A stretch of 64,000 bases of DNA from Armatimonadota bacterium. Its GTDB lineage: Bacteria; Bacteroidota; Ignavibacteria; OLB7. A model generated the notes under the pieces. The model searched no databases. It saw only the letters and a list, made by a program, of their open reading frames with translations, and was not told the DNA's origin. Positions 42,754 through 53,655 of the stretch are shown in pieces; the first letter of the stretch is position 1, and each line of letters begins with the position of its first letter. The stretch is from the NCBI GenBank assembly GCA_020850315.1, contig JADZEY010000030.1, forward strand, positions 1 through 64,000, in the 5' to 3' direction. The position numbers and the translations under genes were made by a program.

Positions 42754-45700
42754 TCAGAATCTTCCCGCACGATTGTTGTGCATAGTCCCGTTGTACTGCC
42801 ACATGATTGAGCGCGGGTTGCGGGTCACCGACTCGAAAGTTTCCCCACGGGATTCGTAGAAATTCATCTGATACCACCCCTGCGGCAGTGAGTAGAAACG
42901 GCTGAGCGCCGAGCGGTCGTACTCCAGCTGGCCCAGATGCAGATACCAGTAGGGCTTCAGGAAATCATCCCAGTACTCGGTTTTTATCAGCAACTGCTCC
43001 GTCCGTCCGCTTGCTGCGCGGAACCACTGATACTCACCCCAAACCGCCATTGAGTAGGCTTGGCTGGCGGCGTTCACCATCCGCATTCCCAGGTTCCAGG
43101 CGTGTTCTTCGTAGCGGTACTGGACCCAGAGCGTGCCGGGCGCGCCGCCGGGGAATCGCTCGGGACCACATTCCCAACATGCCCCCTGGCCGTAGGACCA
43201 GCGCGAGCGTGGGTTCGGGTTCAGTGTCCCACCGGCAAGCTCCCAATCGGCGATTGGCTCCACCGCTGCCGAGCGATCAATGTAGGCAAGCCACGACGGC
43301 ACTTGATAGGCCGCATCCTGAAGGTTCTCGCCGATGTAGCGGGTCATCGGAAGGTTCTGCACGCGGTTCCATTCCACCCGCCGCCCGTTGGTGTAGTAGT
43401 AGCCCAAGTGGTAGAAGTATCCGGTGTAGGCCGGCGGCTTGGGAACGTCGTATTGCAGAATCCGGTTTTGGATGTTCCGCATAAACATGTTGTAGTTCCA
43501 ATCCCCCGGGACGTTGGCCTCCACGGCAATTTGGCCGATGTCGTATCCATCGAACGGCTCGAAGCTATCGAAGTGGAACACCAACCGGCGGTCGCTTTGG
43601 CGATCAACCCGCTTGGCGCGGACCCCCATCATCTTCGTCTGCAGGTCGCGGTAGGCGCTTGTGGCAAAGTCGTTGTACCACAGCATCTTCTCCTGCGCGC
43701 CGGTCATTGGGTTCACCCGCACCCCGCCCAGCTTGCGGTTTTCACGCTCCAGCGTTGCCTGCACGATTCGGGTTTGCGCGTCGGTTTCGGCGCCGCCAGT
43801 TTCTTGAACCACTGCGGTGAAGGTTGTAGTGTCAATTTTATCCAGAAGCTGGCTTGTTTGCCCTGCTTTTCCGGCAAGGTAACTGGTCTCGCGGAAGACA
43901 TCCATCCGGTAGAGGGTGGAGGTGCTAAGCTGCGAAACCGAGAAGCTGAGCCCAGCTTTTTGGCGGTCGAATGCTGGGTAGTACTTCACATCTTCCACAA
44001 CCGTATCCTTTCCGGTTCCGCCGCGCGGGATAAACCGCACTCGCAATTTCTGCTGCACAACTCCATCGCTTTTTTCGGTCAGCAAGTAGCCCTGGTCGCG
44101 CCGTAGCTGGATGAAGCCATTGGTCCCCATGTTGTACGGCCCCGGATGGCTTGCCAAGTAATACCGTTGGCGCGCACCTGGCATCGAGAACTCCACGTTG
44201 TCCCAGGGGATGTAATCCGGCTGCGGGCCGGTTGTGAAGTAGGTCTCTTTGGTCTGGTCGGCAATCGGATCCAGCTTGCTTGGGTCGTTCGGGTTCGGGT
44301 AGGTGGCCGGGGCCCACACGCCACCGAAGGTTGTCCGGTGCGGCGCGTACTCTTCGGCGTACGCTGCAATCGAGAGCTTGTACTGCTGATACCCGTTCAG
44401 CATATTCTGTGGGTTGATCTGCGATGCCCGGCTTCCCTGCGTCCAGAAGATGGAGGTCGGTTCGGTGACGGTTCCGCCGCTGGGCGGGTTGTAGGTCATC
44501 ACCGGATTGCGATCCAGTATCCGGTAGGTGTGCACAATCTTCTCATCGTTCAAATCCTTCAGCTCGAACGGTGTGCCCAATGGGAAATTGTGGCTGACTT
44601 CGGGCGTTACCAGCACCGGGATATTTGTGGCCCCCGCCTTTGGCGAAATGTCCTCGATCATCGGAACCGACTCGGTGAACGGATCACCCTTGCGCGGGCG
44701 GCATTGGTCGCCCACCGAAAATTCGTAATGGCAGGTCCCTTTAATCAACCCGAACAGGATTTCATATTTGGCGGCCAGGTAGCCTTCAAACCATGTTGGG
44801 TTTGGCAATCCCATCCGCAGCAGTGCCGCGCCGCTGAAGGCGATAATCGGGAACTTCCGCTCGGCTCCGAACAGCTTGATTTTGATCCCGATGCTGGCAT
44901 CTATCCAAGCGTAGGCTTGCCCCTGGGCGTACCATCCATCGTTGAATCCAATCTGCCCGCCGCCGTCGGAGTTCCCGCACGACATCCCTTTGAACTGCTT
45001 GACTTCAACATCGAACCCAACGCCCAAATCAAGGCTGCCGTAGAAGATCAGGAACTCACCACCAACCGGGCCAACTTGGAAAATTGTCCCGAACATGAAC
45101 CCGCTTGCCGAGCGGCCAATCATCGGCTTCGATTTGATCTTTGCCCGCTGATCCTCGGTCAGTTTGCTCAGCACCTGATCGGGCGGATCGGGAAGCGGCG
45201 GAAGGCTGTCGCCAGCCATGATGTAGGATGCAAACTTCATCTTGATGATCGCCAAATTCACCTCCAGCGTCATCCGGTTTTTTGGCTCGCCCAACTTCAC
45301 CTGCCACCATTTTGGCTCAACGTGAATCACCGCTGGGATATGCGCTTTCACCACCTTGAAATCAAGATCAACCTCGAACGCAGCATGGAAGATTTTGTTG
45401 ACGTTATCGTACAGGATCGAGACGCTGGCCTTCAGCGCGGGGTCTTTCCGTTCGGTAACGTCGCAGGCCATGTACAGGCTTCCGTCGAAACGGATCCGCT
45501 CCAGTCCGCCGCTGCTGGTGAAGCTGATGGCCAGCTGCACGTCGGCATTCACCGGCTTCGGGTCGGGGACGGTCCCGATTGTCACCGATGCTTTGAATCC
45601 GAACAGCGTCCCTTCGTTCGGCACGTATTCTTCGCCGCTAAGGGTTGCGCCAACTTTGCTGGGCAATCCACTTTTGGAAGCGTCGCTGTTTTCCGGAACC

Positions 45701-48700
45701 TTCATCAACAAGGTTGGATCAAGTTGATTTTTTGGGGCCATGTGATACCACGCGCCGCCGCCAAACCCGTAGATGCCGATTGCCGGGCCAAGCACAATCC
45801 CCGGATTGAATCGCGCCATTGCGTCAACGTACCAGTAGCGGAAATCCTCGCCCGGGTTCACCTCGCTTGGCTTGGTGCCGAACTGCACGGTCACGCCAAC
45901 GTAGATGTTCTTCAGAATCCAGCACTCCACAATGCCACGGAAGCCATCGCCGAAGGTGGCATCCTTCTTGTAGAACTCAATCAACCCCTTGATCTTCACC
46001 GCCCCCATGTCGGCTTCAACGGCGATTTTCGTCAGGTCAATCCCGTCGAACTCTAACTTCTGGCCCCACTCCTTTGCATCAAGGTTCAGCTTGGCTTTCA
46101 CCATCAATCCCATCTTCCCGCCGATGCTGGTTTTCTCGCCAGCAAGTGCCAGGGTGATGTCGAACTTCAGCCCGATGCTTGCGTCGTCGGTTGCGAACTC
46201 GATATTCTCGATGGAGAGTGGGAATCCCCCCATTTTCTTCGGCGGCGAGGTGAAGCTGAAGGCTTTGTAGCTGAAGCGTTTTTCCCCTTTCGGTGGGTTC
46301 GATTGCACCACAAGATTCTCGAACCGCAGGCCCTCCATCTTCAGTTTGTACTCCTCGTAATCAATGCTGAAGTAGCCTATCAGATCGGCTTTTGCGTTGA
46401 ACTTCCCTTGCCCTGCCACGTTGCCGATGGTGATGTTGCTTCCTGGCTTCAGGTGCAACGCGGCTTTCCAGAACGTGGCTTTCAGCGGCTTGTTCTCTTC
46501 GATCTTCAACTGGAACTGCCATTGCAGTTGGCTTTTTCCGGTGGCGGCGTTTTTCCCCTGCTGAATCAGTGCCGAGTAGTACATGGATTCATCGGCAATC
46601 GGCGTTTTGAAACTGCCGTTCAGATACCCTTTCTTGAAGCTGCTGCTGACGATCTCCACGCCGATTTTATCCAACGTGAAGCCCCACCCGGCCAGCTTGC
46701 CGTAGTTCACCACATTCTCCACCATGAAGTTCGCGCTCAGTCCGGTTTTGTCAACCAGCATATGCTCCACCGCGAACGCAATCCCTTTCCCTTCTTGATC
46801 GGTAGCAGACCACGCGGTGGGAAGCGAAATTGCCGCACGCTTGATGTAGAAACCGCGCCACAGATTGCTTTTGTCCTTGGCGTAGCCGTCGGGGAACTTG
46901 ATCCCTTCGGGGTTCACAACATCGCTGTGGTCGTAGGCCATTTCCTGCACTTCCAGGCCGAAGCCGTCGTTGCTGGCAATGAAGCATTTATCAAGATTGA
47001 CCTTTGCAATCCAGTTGTTCCAGTCGCGGATTTGGGCAACGAAGTTGGCTTGCACCTGCTTGGTTTCGTCGCTGTTCGGGGTGCCGTCCGCGTTGCGCGG
47101 GACAAGCCAATCGCGTGGGAAGATTGCCGAGGCATCAATCCGCAATCCATCGAACTTTCCGCACTTCAGCTTCACGTAGGTTCCCTTGTTGTCGTCGTCA
47201 AGCTCGGTATCCTTTGGGGCGTTCAGCTTCAGTGCCATTCCGCCGCCAAGTTGCAGCGTGAAATCGCCGGCAACGTACAGCTTCATCGTGCCGTTGGATG
47301 CGCCGAATGAGCTTGGAGTGAAGACAAGATCGCGCGCGCCGAAGTCAATGAAATTGGTGCTTTGGCCGTTGGTCAAATCGGGTGTTTCCAATCGGAAGGC
47401 ACACGCCATTGTCCCTTTTTTGGGGGTGAAGGTCATGCCGATAATTCCCAACGTGTAGTTCTTCCCCTCCACGTTCGCATCGAAGCCAATCGGCAGGCCA
47501 ATCGGGTCGCTGCTGGCCAGCATGGATACCAACCGTTTTCCGCTTTGGATTGCTTGGTCAATGGCTTCTGCCTTCCCCTGGTCAAGATCCATTTTCCGCC
47601 CAACGGCGTTCACCAGCGAGGTGATGGTGCTGTTCTTTACGTCCATCACCGCTTTCACCACGCCGTCGTACATGGCGTTGTCGGCGTTGACCTTGATTCC
47701 GCTGAACTCCACTTTGATCGGCCCTTTCACGCTCTTCATCTGGATGGTCCCTTTCCCCGTCAGGCCCGCGCCGTCGCCGCTGGCTTCGGTGACGTTCATG
47801 CGGAACAATCCAACTTTTATCTGGGTCCCAACAAAGCTGGGCGCTTTCGATGGAGTCTTGTCGCTGATGTCGGGCGCTTCGGTTCCGGTGCCGCCGTCGT
47901 CGCAGTTGTTGTTGGATGGAGCCTGATACTCGAACGCCGCCAGCTTCCCAACGATTGCGTCCTCGGTACAGGTTGCCGAACGGTCTTGCAGGATTTCCTT
48001 TCCGTCAATCTTCAGCGTGAACCGCCAGACGTAGGTTGCCCCAAAGTCCTTCAGCTGGAAGGTCTTCTTTGCATCCTTTGTGTTGACGAAGGTTAGCTCC
48101 AATCCGGTAGTGTTGGCGGTGTTGGAGATGATGCGGACGTTGGCCGAGTCGTTCCCGGCAAACGATTCGTCGAAGATTGGAGTATCCTTCACCACCGAAT
48201 CCATTTTCTGGAACTGCGCCAATTTCCACACCTGCAGCCGCCCGCCGGTGATCCCTTCCTTGCGGATTCCTTCCTGCACAATCACGTTAAAAATTGGCTT
48301 GTCGTTCAGGTCATAAACTCCGCCGGGATCGGGGGTTCCGGCTTTCACGGTTAGGCAGGCTTGGTCGTCGGCGGATTTCTTGTAGCCGAAGGTGGCCAGC
48401 TTGGTTTCGACTTGGCTGCTGCAAGTGTCACCCGTTTTTGTGAACTGGTCGGTTGTCAGTTTCCAAGCGTACTCCATCCCCTCTTCCGGCTTGAATCGGC
48501 TGCTGTCCTGGGTCATCCGAAGCTCCCAATCGGTGGCTTTGCCGTCGGCCAAATTCAGCGGGGCAATCACGTAATCGCCGCTGGTGGTGACGGTTACGCC
48601 ACCCATGCTTTTTGATTGGCCAGCACGCGATGGCTCAACAAACAGCTTGTTGTAGATCGGGGTTCCTTTTGCTGCGTCGGCGGCGGTTTGCCCCGCGCTC

Positions 48701-51700
48701 TTCTTCCAGATGAACAACTCCACTTGCCCCCAATCGTTCGGGTCAACCGCCGGGGAAATCCGGACGGTGAGCTTCGGTTGCTTCTCCACGTTCTCCGCTT
48801 CCTTCGGTGTCAGCGGGACGATGTAGCGGCAGCCGCCGTAGATGAAGGTTGTGGGGTCGCTTTCCACAATCGTGTTTGGGTCGCCGCAGCTGCTACCGTC
48901 GGCCAAGGCGTTTTCGCCGTTGTAGGTGATGCGGTAGAACCAAGCGTAGCGTTCCCCTTGCTTCAGCTTTTTGCCAGCTGGAAGCGCGGCGTTGTATTTG
49001 CCCACCATCCCTCTCAGCACATTAAAAGTTTCAGGAGATTTGGTGTGGTCAATTGGTATCTCATAAGCGATGATCGTCCGGCCATCAGGCTGCTCGAAAT
49101 CAATATCCTCTACGTTCTCTCCATCCTTCATGGCCGCAAACAGAATCTCCCGTTTGCTGACCGCTGCGGTTTTCATCGAGGTGTTCAATCGTGCTTTGAA
49201 CTCCTCGGCATCGGTCATTACTGCACCGTCGGGGGGGAAGGCGTTGTTCAGCGTCAGGCAGGTGTTGCCGCCGCCGATGAAGCTCATCAATTTGGAGGTT
49301 GCGTCCCGTTTGCAAGCAACCGAATCGGGGGTGTAGATCGTGGTCTCGACGTGCCAGACGTACTCCTGCTCGGCCTCGGTGCGGAACTTGTATTTGTCGT
49401 CGCCCATCACAATGCGCCACTCGGTTGGGCGCTTCTGGGTGTTGTCAACCGGCTGGAAGTAGAACGCCAAGCGTGTCGCGCTGATTCCATCGCCCAAGTC
49501 TTTTTTCACACCGATGTCGCGGCTGTCGCCAGCAAGGTGGTCGTAGATTGGTGTTCCCTTTGCTGCGTCGTCGGCGCTTTGCCCCGATTTCTTTTTCCAG
49601 ATTTTTAATCTGACACTGGTAAAATCATCGGGGTCCACGCCCGGTGCGGTGCGGAAGGTGAAGGTTGGAACGCCGCTGACGGTGTCGCCAGTTTTTGGTG
49701 TTGATCCGGCCACGGCAAAGCAGCCGCCATAGACGAACGTTGTTGGCCGTGTCAGAAGCTCCTCGTTCTTCCCGCCGCAGGAGCCGCCCTTTTCTAAGAT
49801 TTCATTACCATCAAATTGAACGCGCAATCGCCAGGCGTAGCGTGCGCCGATTTTCAGCGACTTTCCTTGCTTGGCAAGCTCCTGATTCAAATTTTTGATC
49901 GGGAGGTTATAGGATATTGTTTTGCTTCCGGCATACAGCAGATCGTTGATGCTGGCATCGTAGCGGATCAGATCCATTGGGGATTTCATCAGAAGAGTAA
50001 GGGAATCTTCTTGCCCAACTAACTCGCACAGCTCGTAGATATGCCCGTCAACATTAGCAGCGTTGATTAGCTCGGAGAAATCAACCGATAAAGCATCACC
50101 ATCGGCGGCAGTGATCCCCCCCACAGGCGCGATGTTCCGTGCTGTAAGGCATCCACCGTAGATGAAACTGGTTGGGGTGCTTTCCACCACTGCATCCTTT
50201 GCGCACGACTCTCCACCTTCGATTGCTTTATCGCCGTCGAAATAAACCCTCATCTTCCAACCATATCGTTTGCCAGCCACCAGCGATAATCTAGATGGCA
50301 TCCCCTTGATAAGGTCCTTTAGATATACCCCAAATAGAGACCGATAAGCTGCAGGATCGCTTTGTGTAGTAAAGGGGATCTCAGATTCGTATTGATATCG
50401 CCCGTCGTTGAAATCAACGCTATTCGCTTGTTCCCCTTCCTCTAGTTCACATAGGACAAGGACACGACGTTTCACTGAACCCGCACGAATTTTCTTCGAT
50501 AGCTTTACTCTAAAATCGCCTGTGCTATCGGTAATGGCCTCACCCTCGGCGGGAAGTGTATTAGTGGCTGTAATACAGCCACTATACATAAAACTGGTGG
50601 GGATGCTTTCCCATGTGCTAACGCCGCCGCCGCAGTCGCTACCATCGGCAAGAAGTTCGGCAGCGCTGGCTTTTAACCGTACTCGCCATCCGTAGCGTTG
50701 TCCTGGCTTTAATGATTCCCCTTGCTTTGCCAGGTTGCCAAAAAGTGACCGAACGCTCATTGCTATAATTCTGAATGTTGCATCAGGAGAATAGACATCA
50801 TCGGTGGCCATCACTATGCTGTGATATTCGCGTCCATCTTTTGGGTTTACCATGTCGGCTTTTTCATCAGCTTTCAACGCAAACACTTCCCACTCACGCA
50901 AGTAGCTGCTGGAAGCACGGTAAGCCTTTGATAACTGCACTTGCAGATCCCCATCGCGGTCATTGATGGCTGCGCCGTCGGTAGGAAGGATATTCTTGAT
51001 CGTTACACAACCGCCATACACAAAACTCGTTGGGGTGCTTTCTACGGTGGCCTCCGGCTCACCGCAGGAGCTACCGTCGCTGAAAATCGCGTTGCCATTG
51101 TAGGTCAGGCGTGCACGCCAGCCGTAGCGTTGCCCAATTTTTAAGGATTTCCCTTCTTCATCAAGGGCTTTATTGATAGCATTAATCTTATAGACGATGC
51201 TTTTAGTACTAGCTTCCGGGGCAAACACATCGTCGGTTAGTTTATCTACGATGAAATACTCACGCCCATCCTTTAGTACAACATTCCGTGGGTCTTCGCC
51301 GGGGCGAAGCGCGAAAATCTCCCATGTCCGTTTGGAGGTGTTGGCAAGCCGGATCGGTTTGTTGAATGCTACCTGCAAATCAGTGGTATCCTCAGCCATT
51401 GTTCCGTTGCTTGGCCAGACGTTGGTTAGTGCAATGCACCCCATATCCTTGCGGAAGCTGAACAGCGGGCTGGCGGTAGTGGTCCGGGCGCAGGCTTGGC
51501 CATCCATCCGGATGGCGGTGGTGTGTTTCAGCGTCAGTTGCCACAGGTAGTCCTGCTTGTCGTTGGCCACAAACTCCACCGGAACCCCTGCATCGTTGAT
51601 GCGGAAATGGATAACGTCGCCAACGATGTTCAGATATGGAACTCCGCTGCCGTCCATGTCGCGCAGGGCCGCGCCGGCGGTTTTTTGCGTGCGGGAAAAA

Positions 51701-53655
51701 TTGATGTCGCGAACCAAGTTTGCTTGTGTGGTGTCGGCTGCGGTTTTGCCCCGCCACACCCGAAGCTCACCCTCCAGAACCTCAGTTGGTTTCACCGAAT
51801 TGGAGACCCGAACCTTGAACGTTGGGCGGCCTTCCTCAATCGCCGATTTATCCTTCGGGAACTCGGCAGCAAGCGCAAAACAGTTGGCGTTCGGGTCCAC
51901 CACAAACCGCTGCACGGGGCTGCTGTTGTAGAACTGGCCTGTGGTGTCGTTGCCGTCGTTCGGGTCAACCATCCATTTCACCCGCCAGTAGTATTCGCCG
52001 GCTTTGCTCAGTTTTGGCCTGACGGTTTCCTGGCGGTAAATCTCCTTCTGCAACAACGCTGCCGAGGTGCTTGGCGACATGGCATCAAGCAGCATTCCGC
52101 CAACGCGCCCGGTGTCGCGGAACAGCGGGTTTTTCATGTCGGGCGTGCGCGAGATTTCCAGCACCCATTTCTCGTTGACGGTCATCGCGTAGAACTTCGC
52201 GCCCCCTGCCTTCGGCTCGGCCTTCAGGTCCAGCGGCAACGTCAGCGCGCTTTTATCTACTGGCTCGCTGGTCAGGAACCGGAGCGTGACGGTATCGGGA
52301 AGGACGGAGCTTCCGTTGGCGGGTTCGTTCAGCACCGGCGCGCCCATCCCGACGCTGAACCGCCCTGTCACTTTCCGTTTGGTGGCCGTTTCTTTCTCCC
52401 CCTCTTTCTTGGTGATCGTCACATCTGCCGTCCACGAATAGCTTTTCAGTGGCGATAGAAATTGATCTTTCCGTTCGCCCATTTTCTCGTTCTGGTCTGG
52501 GCCAACAACCACGTAGGATGCTCGGTTCTTCTCGAACATATCCGGTTGGCGGGTCGCGTTGTTGAACGGGCCATGCTTCCATTCAATGATTCGTTCCTTG
52601 CTGCCAGCGCTGTTCCCGGTGTTCTCCTTCAGTGAGTAGGTGGAGGTGAATTTGGTGAGGTCACGGCAGTACGGCGCAAACTGCACAAGCACCGGCACAA
52701 AGCGGTACGGAATGCGGATGTCGTCCTTTGGATAGGCGGCGGTGATGTAGGTCGGTTTCTTGCAGTCGGGGTCTTCCGGTTTCGGTTCGGTGCTGTCGCC
52801 ATAGACAAACGTGCAGACCTCGCTGTTGCCATTGTTGCGGAAGTTAGTGGCGGCGGTGGGGTCAATGGCTTGCACCCGCCAGGCGTATTTTTTTCCCTTT
52901 TTCAGCTGCGGGTCGGCGGCTCCATATTGATAGATGGGTGCGGTCAGCCCTTCTTTCTTGAAAAGCGTGGGGGCGACGGCGGTCAGCAGTGCTTCTTCCG
53001 GGTTGCGGTCGTCGGGGATCACCTCGGCCATCGTCAGGGTGTAGGTGATTCCGCCGGTGGCCCCGGCTGGCGGAGTCCATTGCAGCAGCAGCAGTTGCGG
53101 ATCCACCGTCTGCGTCACTTTCGTGTTGCATGGCGGGGCTGTCAGCTTTGGGGCCTCGATGGTGCGGATGGTGAAGCTGGCGCAGCCGCTTGCCGGGGAA
53201 AGCTCAGCTTTTGTGCTGTGATCCAGTGCCTTCAGACAGATGGTGTACGTCCCTTCGTTCAGCTGTCCCGACCGCGCAACGGTTCCTTTGTCGGAGCCGC
53301 TGATGGAGACGGCGTTGGCGTTGAAAATCTTCAACTCACTTCCGTTCACCGTTCGGACTCCGCCGGCTGGGACGGTGATTGCTGCGACCGGGTAATCGTC
53401 GTTGGTGGTGACTTTTATCCCCCCCAAGTTATCCTGCAACGTGCCGGAAAGCCGGACGCTGTAGCTTGTTGCGGGGTCGGTGTTGGTCATCGTGATGATG
53501 ATCCGCTCCGGGTGGCGATCCCACTCCGATAGCGTGGCTGCATACGGGGGGACCACCGTCACGTTCACAACAATGGGTTTGCTTTGGGCTGCGGCTGCGG
53601 CTGTCAGCAACACAAGGGTGACGAAGCTCTGGAAGAAGTACCGGAAAGTCTGCAT
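42754..53655 (-). CDS. giant TANFOR-type secreted surface protein (3633 residues)
   Basis: ATG 53655 is followed by a signal peptide (ending AAAAAQ). Residues ~25-230 match the TANFOR-type N-terminus of Bacteroidota giant proteins (VNVTVVPPYAATLSEW, RIIITMTNTDPATSYSVRL, LNEGTYTICLKALDH). Residues ~585-1918 contain nine repeats of ~140-165 residues in two alternating kinds: one with DGREY, GQRYGWR, SSCG and ESTPTSFVYGGC, the other with WKK, DAAKGTPIYD and W-rich ends. Residues ~1920-2980 are a long amphipathic beta region; ~2990-3120 look Ig-like (SPKAGATNIPVLVTPEV). A Trp/Tyr-rich C-terminal domain closes the protein. No enzyme motif or canonical type IX sorting domain is seen. Function unknown; surface location inferred. 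The FnIII gene follows in the same direction. Confidence 0.88.
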   Translation of the reverse strand: MQTFRYFFQSFVTLVLLTAAAAAQSKPIVVNVTVVPPYAATLSEWDRHPERIIITMTNTDPATSYSVRLSGTLQDNLGGIKVTTNDDYPVAAITVPAGGVRTVNGSELKIFNANAVSISGSDKGTVARSGQLNEGTYTICLKALDHSTKAELSPASGCASFTIRTIEAPKLTAPPCNTKVTQTVDPQLLLLQWTPPAGATGGITYTLTMAEVIPDDRNPEEALLTAVAPTLFKKEGLTAPIYQYGAADPQLKKGKKYAWRVQAIDPTAATNFRNNGNSEVCTFVYGDSTEPKPEDPDCKKPTYITAAYPKDDIRIPYRFVPVLVQFAPYCRDLTKFTSTYSLKENTGNSAGSKERIIEWKHGPFNNATRQPDMFEKNRASYVVVGPDQNEKMGERKDQFLSPLKSYSWTADVTITKKEGEKETATKRKVTGRFSVGMGAPVLNEPANGSSVLPDTVTLRFLTSEPVDKSALTLPLDLKAEPKAGGAKFYAMTVNEKWVLEISRTPDMKNPLFRDTGRVGGMLLDAMSPSTSAALLQKEIYRQETVRPKLSKAGEYYWRVKWMVDPNDGNDTTGQFYNSSPVQRFVVDPNANCFALAAEFPKDKSAIEEGRPTFKVRVSNSVKPTEVLEGELRVWRGKTAADTTQANLVRDINFSRTQKTAGAALRDMDGSGVPYLNIVGDVIHFRINDAGVPVEFVANDKQDYLWQLTLKHTTAIRMDGQACARTTTASPLFSFRKDMGCIALTNVWPSNGTMAEDTTDLQVAFNKPIRLANTSKRTWEIFALRPGEDPRNVVLKDGREYFIVDKLTDDVFAPEASTKSIVYKINAINKALDEEGKSLKIGQRYGWRARLTYNGNAIFSDGSSCGEPEATVESTPTSFVYGGCVTIKNILPTDGAAINDRDGDLQVQLSKAYRASSSYLREWEVFALKADEKADMVNPKDGREYHSIVMATDDVYSPDATFRIIAMSVRSLFGNLAKQGESLKPGQRYGWRVRLKASAAELLADGSDCGGGVSTWESIPTSFMYSGCITATNTLPAEGEAITDSTGDFRVKLSKKIRAGSVKRRVLVLCELEEGEQANSVDFNDGRYQYESEIPFTTQSDPAAYRSLFGVYLKDLIKGMPSRLSLVAGKRYGWKMRVYFDGDKAIEGGESCAKDAVVESTPTSFIYGGCLTARNIAPVGGITAADGDALSVDFSELINAANVDGHIYELCELVGQEDSLTLLMKSPMDLIRYDASINDLLYAGSKTISYNLPIKNLNQELAKQGKSLKIGARYAWRLRVQFDGNEILEKGGSCGGKNEELLTRPTTFVYGGCFAVAGSTPKTGDTVSGVPTFTFRTAPGVDPDDFTSVRLKIWKKKSGQSADDAAKGTPIYDHLAGDSRDIGVKKDLGDGISATRLAFYFQPVDNTQKRPTEWRIVMGDDKYKFRTEAEQEYVWHVETTIYTPDSVACKRDATSKLMSFIGGGNTCLTLNNAFPPDGAVMTDAEEFKARLNTSMKTAAVSKREILFAAMKDGENVEDIDFEQPDGRTIIAYEIPIDHTKSPETFNVLRGMVGKYNAALPAGKKLKQGERYAWFYRITYNGENALADGSSCGDPNTIVESDPTTFIYGGCRYIVPLTPKEAENVEKQPKLTVRISPAVDPNDWGQVELFIWKKSAGQTAADAAKGTPIYNKLFVEPSRAGQSKSMGGVTVTTSGDYVIAPLNLADGKATDWELRMTQDSSRFKPEEGMEYAWKLTTDQFTKTGDTCSSQVETKLATFGYKKSADDQACLTVKAGTPDPGGVYDLNDKPIFNVIVQEGIRKEGITGGRLQVWKLAQFQKMDSVVKDTPIFDESFAGNDSANVRIISNTANTTGLELTFVNTKDAKKTFQLKDFGATYVWRFTLKIDGKEILQDRSATCTEDAIVGKLAAFEYQAPSNNNCDDGGTGTEAPDISDKTPSKAPSFVGTQIKVGLFRMNVTEASGDGAGLTGKGTIQMKSVKGPIKVEFSGIKVNADNAMYDGVVKAVMDVKNSTITSLVNAVGRKMDLDQGKAEAIDQAIQSGKRLVSMLASSDPIGLPIGFDANVEGKNYTLGIIGMTFTPKKGTMACAFRLETPDLTNGQSTNFIDFGARDLVFTPSSFGASNGTMKLYVAGDFTLQLGGGMALKLNAPKDTELDDDNKGTYVKLKCGKFDGLRIDASAIFPRDWLVPRNADGTPNSDETKQVQANFVAQIRDWNNWIAKVNLDKCFIASNDGFGLEVQEMAYDHSDVVNPEGIKFPDGYAKDKSNLWRGFYIKRAAISLPTAWSATDQEGKGIAFAVEHMLVDKTGLSANFMVENVVNYGKLAGWGFTLDKIGVEIVSSSFKKGYLNGSFKTPIADESMYYSALIQQGKNAATGKSQLQWQFQLKIEENKPLKATFWKAALHLKPGSNITIGNVAGQGKFNAKADLIGYFSIDYEEYKLKMEGLRFENLVVQSNPPKGEKRFSYKAFSFTSPPKKMGGFPLSIENIEFATDDASIGLKFDITLALAGEKTSIGGKMGLMVKAKLNLDAKEWGQKLEFDGIDLTKIAVEADMGAVKIKGLIEFYKKDATFGDGFRGIVECWILKNIYVGVTVQFGTKPSEVNPGEDFRYWYVDAMARFNPGIVLGPAIGIYGFGGGAWYHMAPKNQLDPTLLMKVPENSDASKSGLPSKVGATLSGEEYVPNEGTLFGFKASVTIGTVPDPKPVNADVQLAISFTSSGGLERIRFDGSLYMACDVTERKDPALKASVSILYDNVNKIFHAAFEVDLDFKVVKAHIPAVIHVEPKWWQVKLGEPKNRMTLEVNLAIIKMKFASYIMAGDSLPPLPDPPDQVLSKLTEDQRAKIKSKPMIGRSASGFMFGTIFQVGPVGGEFLIFYGSLDLGVGFDVEVKQFKGMSCGNSDGGGQIGFNDGWYAQGQAYAWIDASIGIKIKLFGAERKFPIIAFSGAALLRMGLPNPTWFEGYLAAKYEILFGLIKGTCHYEFSVGDQCRPRKGDPFTESVPMIEDISPKAGATNIPVLVTPEVSHNFPLGTPFELKDLNDEKIVHTYRILDRNPVMTYNPPSGGTVTEPTSIFWTQGSRASQINPQNMLNGYQQYKLSIAAYAEEYAPHRTTFGGVWAPATYPNPNDPSKLDPIADQTKETYFTTGPQPDYIPWDNVEFSMPGARQRYYLASHPGPYNMGTNGFIQLRRDQGYLLTEKSDGVVQQKLRVRFIPRGGTGKDTVVEDVKYYPAFDRQKAGLSFSVSQLSTSTLYRMDVFRETSYLAGKAGQTSQLLDKIDTTTFTAVVQETGGAETDAQTRIVQATLERENRKLGGVRVNPMTGAQEKMLWYNDFATSAYRDLQTKMMGVRAKRVDRQSDRRLVFHFDSFEPFDGYDIGQIAVEANVPGDWNYNMFMRNIQNRILQYDVPKPPAYTGYFYHLGYYYTNGRRVEWNRVQNLPMTRYIGENLQDAAYQVPSWLAYIDRSAAVEPIADWELAGGTLNPNPRSRWSYGQGACWECGPERFPGGAPGTLWVQYRYEEHAWNLGMRMVNAASQAYSMAVWGEYQWFRAASGRTEQLLIKTEYWDDFLKPYWYLHLGQLEYDRSALSRFYSLPQGWYQMNFYESRGETFESVTRNPRSIMWQYNGTMHNNRAGRF

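Noticed and set aside
44146..46056. Long open frame on the plus strand opposite the giant gene (also 46303-47310 and 48616-49608)
   Set aside because: These are mirror frames caused by the codon bias of the giant gene. They lack signal, motif or conserved sequence, while the minus-strand reading has clear domains and repeats.
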